From NCBI GenBank assembly GCA_026391295.1, contig JAPLDS010000024.1:45784-84815 (forward strand): a DNA stretch of 39,032 nt, in the 5' to 3' direction. Numbering within the stretch: position 1 is the stretch's first letter; the number at the start of each line of letters is the position of its first letter. The notes beneath the pieces were generated by a model. That model did no database searches. It had not been told where the DNA came from and was given only the letters and a program-made list of their open reading frames with translations. Made by a program: the position numbers and the translations under genes. Of this stretch, positions 34,571 to 39,032 are shown piece after piece. Source of the stretch: Bacteroidia bacterium (lineage in GTDB: Bacteria; Bacteroidota; Bacteroidia; Bacteroidales; Prolixibacteraceae).

Positions 34571-35413
34571 CTAACGAACTAACGCATATAACATGCGAAT
34601 CTCTTCAGACCAGATAGTGTCGTCTGGAGTCTCCATGATGATAGGCATATTGTCAAAATGAGGATCATTCATCAAGACCTCAAATAGCTCCATACCAATA
34701 AAACCTTGACCAATGCTATGGTGCCTGTCCACGCGCGTGGCTAACTCTTTCTTCGAATCATTTAAATGAATCGCTTTAAGGTACTCCCAACCAATGACAG
34801 AACTAAACTTATCAAAAGTCTGATTAAAAGTCTCTTTAGTTCGCAAATCATAACCAGCTGTAAAGGTATGACAGGTATCTATGCAAACGCCTACTCGCGA
34901 CTTATCATCTACTTGACTAATAATCTCTGCTATCTGCTCAAATTCATGACCCATATTAGACCCCTGCCCTGCCGTATTCTCGATAACAGCAGTAACACCT
35001 TGAGTCGCTTCTAAGGCAATGTTAATTGACTCCGCAATACGCTTCAAACACTCAGAATGTGATATTTTATTAAGATGACTTCCAGGATGAAAATTCAAGA
35101 GTTTAAGTCCTAATTGCTGACAACGCAACATCTCGTCATTAAAAGCTTCCCGCGACTTTTCAAGACCTTCGGTTTCTGGATGCCCTAGATTAATCAAATA
35201 ACTATCATGTGGCATAATCATCTCAGGCAAGAAACCATTGTCGGCGCAGTTTTTCTTAAAAGCTGCAATACTACTTTGAGTGAGCGGTGCAGCACTCCAT
35301 TGTTTTTGATTTTTTGTAAAAAAAGCAAAAGCATTTGCTCCGATTAACTTTGCATTTAAAGGGGCATTCTCAACTCCACCACCAGCACTTACATGAGCTC
35401 CAATATATTTCAT
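34571..35413 (-). CDS. nfo: Endonuclease IV (AP endonuclease)
   Basis: This trinuclear-zinc TIM-barrel enzyme cleaves DNA 5' of abasic sites in base excision repair. I chose ATG at 35413 ([18 protein letters not shown]); a frame extended by three codons starts with TTG. Metal-ligand motifs are [17 protein letters not shown] (His), [13 protein letters not shown] (Glu), [15 protein letters not shown] (Asp, His), [17 protein letters not shown] (Asp, His), and IIMETPDD (Glu). The length of 280 aa is normal. It is a single gene, convergent with the ncRNA; its upstream gap to the EamA gene is 124 nt. Confidence 0.96.
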   Translation of the reverse strand: MKYIGAHVSAGGGVENAPLNAKLIGANAFAFFTKNQKQWSAAPLTQSSIAAFKKNCADNGFLPEMIMPHDSYLINLGHPETEGLEKSREAFNDEMLRCQQLGLKLLNFHPGSHLNKISHSECLKRIAESINIALEATQGVTAVIENTAGQGSNMGHEFEQIAEIISQVDDKSRVGVCIDTCHTFTAGYDLRTKETFNQTFDKFSSVIGWEYLKAIHLNDSKKELATRVDRHHSIGQGFIGMELFEVLMNDPHFDNMPIIMETPDDTIWSEEIRMLYALVR

Positions 35414-35537
35414 TCCGAACAAATTAATTACACGTTACTATCAATCTTTGTTTACACCACCCTAAGCAGATCGGCTCTACAAATATGCTAAATAAAATCG
35501 ATTTTCGATCCCAAAATAGGAACAGAACAAACTTAAA

Positions 35538-36425
35538 CTATGCCGTTGAATAGGCCTCTTTACGAGAAAACCTTTTGTTGTTAACCAGAAATATACCACT
35601 TAAGACAATCACTGCGCCAAAGACTTCCATTAAAGTTAAATGCTCCCCTAAAACAGGAACTGCTATCAAAGCGGTGAAAACTGATTGGCTCAATAGGCTA
35701 ACTGAAGCAATAGTTGAAGGCATATGCGCAATGGCATAATTTATTGCTAACCAACCTCCAAGTTGCGAAATCAATCCAACACCAACCAATGCTTGCCACG
35801 ATGACAGCGTAAATCCAGACAAAGGGGCTTTAAATATTAATACGAGTATGAACAATACAAAAGCACTTGAAGCCATGGAGATCATCGTAAAACTTACTGT
35901 ATCAATACCTTGCCGGCCACGCCTTACCAAAAGAAGATAACAAGCATAAAACAAGCTCGCCAGAACAGCTAAGAAATGACCAATATTTAATCGCGAATTA
36001 TAAATCTGGTCGAACCCAACAATTACTGCGACTCCCAATAATGCAATGAAGGTTCCAATCCAAAATACCTTGCCAGGTTTCTCCTTCAGAAATACAATGG
36101 CACCAAGTCCAACCCAAACTGGTGCTAAGTTTGCCAGTAAAGTTGATATCGCAGCTTTAGTCATTAAGATGGAGACATTCCAAACGGCAATATCAAAAGC
36201 AAAGATAACACCACACAAAAAAGCCATCCCAAAAGATTTTCGACTTATAACCTTCCGTTTACGGAAAAACCAAATAGGTAGAACACCTAATAAACCAATA
36301 AACATGCGATAAAAAGCGGCACTAAGCCCAGAAACTCCGGCTAACTTAACAAATATGGCCGACCAGGAGATACATAAAATCCCAAGCAATAACATCAGGT
36401 AATGAAACCAAGTGGAACGAGCCAT
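35538..36425 (-). CDS. EamA/DMT superfamily transporter
   Basis: The protein has ten predicted membrane segments in two repeated EamA halves (residues about 8-135 and 145-285). The first begins LMLLLGILCISWSAIFVKLAGVSGLSAAFYRM. The second includes SLFYACYLLLVRRGRQGI and WLAINYAIAHMPSTIASVSLLSQSVFTALIAVPVLGEHLTLMEVFGAVIVLSGIFLV. The tail is short and basic. The length of 295 aa is typical of drug/metabolite exporters. The substrate cannot be told. A TAnnTTTG site upstream would drive it divergently from typA. Confidence 0.9.
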   Translation of the reverse strand: MARSTWFHYLMLLLGILCISWSAIFVKLAGVSGLSAAFYRMFIGLLGVLPIWFFRKRKVISRKSFGMAFLCGVIFAFDIAVWNVSILMTKAAISTLLANLAPVWVGLGAIVFLKEKPGKVFWIGTFIALLGVAVIVGFDQIYNSRLNIGHFLAVLASLFYACYLLLVRRGRQGIDTVSFTMISMASSAFVLFILVLIFKAPLSGFTLSSWQALVGVGLISQLGGWLAINYAIAHMPSTIASVSLLSQSVFTALIAVPVLGEHLTLMEVFGAVIVLSGIFLVNNKRFSRKEAYSTA

Positions 36426-36508
36426 TAATTTGAATTAAGAAGTAATTAATTCCAGCTAAATTATGCACTTACAACCTTCATAAAAAGGTGCTAATTACTG
36501 AACTTATA

Positions 36509-36516
36509 CAAAGTTA
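36509..36516 (-). promoter_or_regulatory. Possible promoter of the EamA gene
   Basis: CAAAGTTA on the plus strand reads TAACTTTG on the minus strand, an exact TAnnTTTG, about 85 nt upstream of the EamA start. No good -33 element is seen at the expected distance. Confidence 0.4.
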
Positions 36517-36540
36517 GCATTCATGTTGGGTTTAAAAAGT

Positions 36541-36830
36541 AAGAAATGTTTTTATTAATATTAAGATAATGTAAGGCTCAGCAAAAAGAGAGAAATCAGG
36601 TATAAACACTTGCCGGCTAAGATCAATCATCACGAAAGCAAACAAATACACCTATTTAATTTATTAATAATCAATCGATTAACAATAAAAAACTAAAAAA
36701 ATCTAGGATGCTTTAAATCAATCAAACACTTAACATACAAGCCCATAAAGAATAAAACTAGCCGATAAAAATAAAATTAAGGACTTGAGTATCCCCTATT
36801 TATTTAAAATGATTCAACGGATCTTTAGCA
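36541..36830. other. AT-rich intergenic region, nothing recognised
   Basis: This stretch between the divergent EamA and typA promoters has no ORF worth calling and no strong hairpin. It is rich in A/T runs such as those around 36655-36700. Confidence 0.5.
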
Positions 36831-36834
36831 AGAA

Positions 36835-36865
36835 GTTTTAACCCTCAAATAAATGACTACCTTTG
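36835..36865 (+). promoter_or_regulatory. typA promoter
   Basis: TACCTTTG (36858-36865) is an exact TAnnTTTG. GTTT (36835-36838) lies 19 nt upstream. The start would be near 36872, giving a very short leader before typA. Confidence 0.65.
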
Positions 36866-36883
36866 CACCTCAAAATAAAATAG

Positions 36884-38680
36884 ATGCAAAATATCCGAAA
36901 CATAGCTATTATAGCTCACGTCGATCATGGAAAGACTACATTGGTTGACAAAATGATTCTTGATTCTAATATCTTTAGAAACAATCAGAATCCAGGTGAA
37001 TTAATTCTTGACAACAATGATCAAGAGCGTGAAAGAGGAATTACAATCCTCGCGAAGAATGTATCCGTTGTTTACAAAGACACCAAGATAAACATCATTG
37101 ACACCCCTGGTCACGCGGACTTTGGTGGTGAAGTTGAGCGAGTGTTGAACATGGCTGATGGCGTGCTTTTATTGGTTGATGCCTTCGAAGGTACTATGCC
37201 TCAGACTCGATTCGTATTACAAAAAGCTATCTCGCTTGGATTAAAGCCAATCGTGGTAATTAATAAAGTTGACAAGCCAAACTGTCGTCCTGATATCGTT
37301 CACGAGCAAGTGTTCGAACTTATGTACAGCCTTGATGCAACGGAAGAACAATTAGATTTTCCAACAATCTATGGTTCAGCCAAACAAAACTGGATGAGCA
37401 ACGATTGGAAAGTTCGCACAGAAAATATCTCAGAATTATTTGATGCCATTATTGAGCATATCCCTGCACCTGAAGAGAATCCAGGTACACCTCAAATGTT
37501 GGTTACCTCACTGGACTATTCTCAATATGTAGGTCGAATTGCCATTGGCAGAATTCATAGAGGAGAACTTAAAGAAGGAATGAACGTTTCGCTTGTAAAA
37601 CGTGACGGAACAACATCTCGGACAAAAATTAAAGAATTACACGTATTCACTGGCTTAGGCAGAGAGAAAGTTACCAGTGCTAGCAATGGTGATATCTGTG
37701 CCCTAGTAGGAATCGAAGGATTTGAAATTGGAGATTCAATCTGCGATTGGGAAAATCCAGAACCATTGGTGCCAATCTCAATTGACGAGCCAACGATGAG
37801 TATGTTGTTTACCATTAACAACTCTCCATTCTTTGGTAAAGAAGGCAAATTAGTTACTAGTCGTCATATCCACGATAGATTAGTTAAAGAGCTTGAGAAA
37901 AATCTTGCTTTACATGTTGAGACCACCGATTCAGCTGATGCGTGGAATGTACATGGCCGTGGTGTTCTTCATCTTTCAGTATTAATTGAAACGATGCGTC
38001 GTGAAGGTTACGAATTACAAGTTGGTCAGCCTCAAGTATTATTCAAAGAGGTAGATGGGGAGAAACATGAACCAATCGAAATGTTGCATATCGATCTTCC
38101 AGAAGAACTTTCTGGTACTGCCATCGATCTAGTAACACGCAGAAAAGGGGAAATGCTTAACATGGAAAAAAAAGGCGATCGTATCAATCTTGAGTTCCAA
38201 ATCCCATCACGTGGTATCATCGGTCTGCGGACAACGATGATGACAGCGACTCAAGGAGAAGCTGTTATGGCCCATCGTTTTATCAAATACGACAAATTCA
38301 AAGGGGCTATTGAAACCCGTATGAATGGTTCATTAATTGCCATGGAGACTGGAACAGCATTTGCTTATGCATTAAACAAACTACAAGACAGAGGTAAATA
38401 CTTTATCGATCCACAAGAAGAGATCTACGAAGGACAAGTTGTTGGTGAGAGTAGCCGCGAAGGTGACTTAGTTTTAAACTTGACAAAATCAAAGAAGCTT
38501 ACCAATATGCGTGCTTCAGGTTCTGATGATAAAGTTAGACTTACACCTCCGACTAAGTTCAGTCTTGAAGAAGCACTGGAGTATATTCAAAAAGATGAGT
38601 ATGTTGAAGTAACACCTAAATCAATCCGACTGCGTAAAATACTTCTTAATGAAGGAGAACGGAAACGTTCTAAAAAATAG
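36884..38680 (+). CDS. typA: Ribosome-associated GTPase TypA/BipA
   Basis: This translational GTPase of the EF-G family binds the ribosome and aids 50S assembly and stress adaptation. The GTPase motifs are G1 AHVDHGKTT (11-19), G2 ERGITILAKN, G3 DTPGHADFGGEVERVL, G4 NKVDKPNCRPD, and G5 YGSAKQNW. Domain II, EF-G-like domains III and V, and the TypA-specific C-terminal domain follow (PSRGIIGLRTTMMTATQGEAVM; MNGSLIAMETGTAFAYALNKLQDRGKYFI; ASGSDDKVRLTPPTKFSLEEALEYI). The length of 598 aa is standard. It is monocistronic, with its own promoter and a terminator 24 nt downstream. Confidence 0.98.
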   Translation: MQNIRNIAIIAHVDHGKTTLVDKMILDSNIFRNNQNPGELILDNNDQERERGITILAKNVSVVYKDTKINIIDTPGHADFGGEVERVLNMADGVLLLVDAFEGTMPQTRFVLQKAISLGLKPIVVINKVDKPNCRPDIVHEQVFELMYSLDATEEQLDFPTIYGSAKQNWMSNDWKVRTENISELFDAIIEHIPAPEENPGTPQMLVTSLDYSQYVGRIAIGRIHRGELKEGMNVSLVKRDGTTSRTKIKELHVFTGLGREKVTSASNGDICALVGIEGFEIGDSICDWENPEPLVPISIDEPTMSMLFTINNSPFFGKEGKLVTSRHIHDRLVKELEKNLALHVETTDSADAWNVHGRGVLHLSVLIETMRREGYELQVGQPQVLFKEVDGEKHEPIEMLHIDLPEELSGTAIDLVTRRKGEMLNMEKKGDRINLEFQIPSRGIIGLRTTMMTATQGEAVMAHRFIKYDKFKGAIETRMNGSLIAMETGTAFAYALNKLQDRGKYFIDPQEEIYEGQVVGESSREGDLVLNLTKSKKLTNMRASGSDDKVRLTPPTKFSLEEALEYIQKDEYVEVTPKSIRLRKILLNEGERKRSKK

Positions 38681-38704
38681 AGCATTCTAATTGATGTAAC
38701 ATAT

Positions 38705-38745
38705 AAGAACCCTTAAATTGAAAGATTTAAGGGTTCTTCTTTTTA
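38705..38745 (+). terminator. typA terminator
   Basis: AAGAACCCTTAAAT (38705-38718) and ATTTAAGGGTTCTT (38725-38738) form a perfect 14-bp stem with a 6-nt loop TGAAAG, followed by CTTTTT. The symmetry allows it to work on both strands. Confidence 0.92.
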
Positions 38746-38787
38746 TAGCAGTTTCACAAAAAAATAGTCCTCCGAGCCCACTCCCAC

Positions 38788-39032
38788 CAGGCCTCATGAA
38801 AAAGCACATAGAGCACATTAGAATGCACATTAAATCTATTGTGTCTATTGTGTTTCTCCTACTGTGTCCTATTGTGTTTCTTTTTTTCACCACATAGGCA
38901 CATAGGTCACATAGAAAAGCACATTAGAAATCTATTTTGTCTATTGTGTTTTTCCTATTGTGTTCTATTGTGTTTTTCTTTTCTTTTTTACCACATAGGC
39001 ACATAGGCCACATAGAAAAGCACATTAGAAAT
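38788..39032. repeat. Tandem repeat of about 101 bp rich in CACATAG and CTATTGTG, open at the window end
   Basis: The block beginning ACCACATAGGCACATAGG occurs at 38889 and again at 38990, a period of 101 bp. A more diverged copy fills about 38788-38888. Each copy has a left half of CACATAG/CACATTAG words and a right half of CTATTGTGT words. These halves are near reverse complements (CACATAG against CTATTGTG), so each unit can fold into an imperfect hairpin. A T-rich tract ends each unit. The third copy is cut by the window edge. No gene is seen inside. Confidence 0.85.

Noticed and set aside
38687-38893. 68-codon minus-strand frame within the tandem repeats
   Set aside because: It spans the typA terminator and low-complexity repeat words; the composition is explained by the repeat.

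Overview
The window looks like chromosomal DNA of a low-GC Bacteroidota bacterium, probably Bacteroidales or Marinilabiliales. Three things point there. Promoter-like sites match the Bacteroidota -7 element TAnnTTTG. The arginine pathway contains the N-acylornithine carbamoyltransferase typical of that phylum. Ribosome binding sites are AT-rich with no clear Shine-Dalgarno. It is a biosynthetic and housekeeping region; no phage, IS element, CRISPR array or tRNA was seen.

Positions 1-9530 (minus strand) hold a complete histidine operon, hisG-D-C-B-(purU)-(tlpA-like)-H-A-F-IE, followed by a truncated DUF1460-type cell-wall gene. A well-formed ribosome-mediated attenuator lies ahead of hisG: the leader peptide is MQVLIIHNGHHHLP, with mutually exclusive antiterminator and terminator stems.

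Positions 9570-20218 (minus strand) hold an arginine/proline operon, argR-GNAT-argG-argC-argD-proC-proB-proA-argF'-argB-argE. The acyl pathway is probably the N-succinyl version: glutamate is acylated (GNAT candidate), phosphorylated (ArgB), reduced (ArgC), transaminated (ArgD), carbamoylated (ArgF'), deacylated (ArgE-like) and joined to aspartate (ArgG). argH is not in the window. ArgR appears to lack the core of its arginine-binding domain.

Positions 20219-24849: a divergent control region with a cluster of ARG-box-like palindromes separates argR from carAB. The carA leader carries a very strong terminator overlapping a 15-codon leader ORF, so it is a second candidate attenuator.

Positions 24913-33633 (plus strand) carry an SDR/DUF2867 protein, TspO, a CPBP membrane protein lacking its usual histidines, a NatAB-like ABC exporter, an NhaD-type antiporter, a Ppx/GppA phosphatase and an NtrC-like regulator without a DNA-binding domain.

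Positions 33939-34528 hold what I consider the most interesting item: a roughly 550-nt structured non-coding RNA with its own promoter and terminator and several GNRA/UUCG-capped hairpins. I cannot assign it to a family.

Positions 34571-39032 contain nfo and an EamA transporter (minus), typA (plus), and a roughly 101-bp tandem repeat running off the window end.
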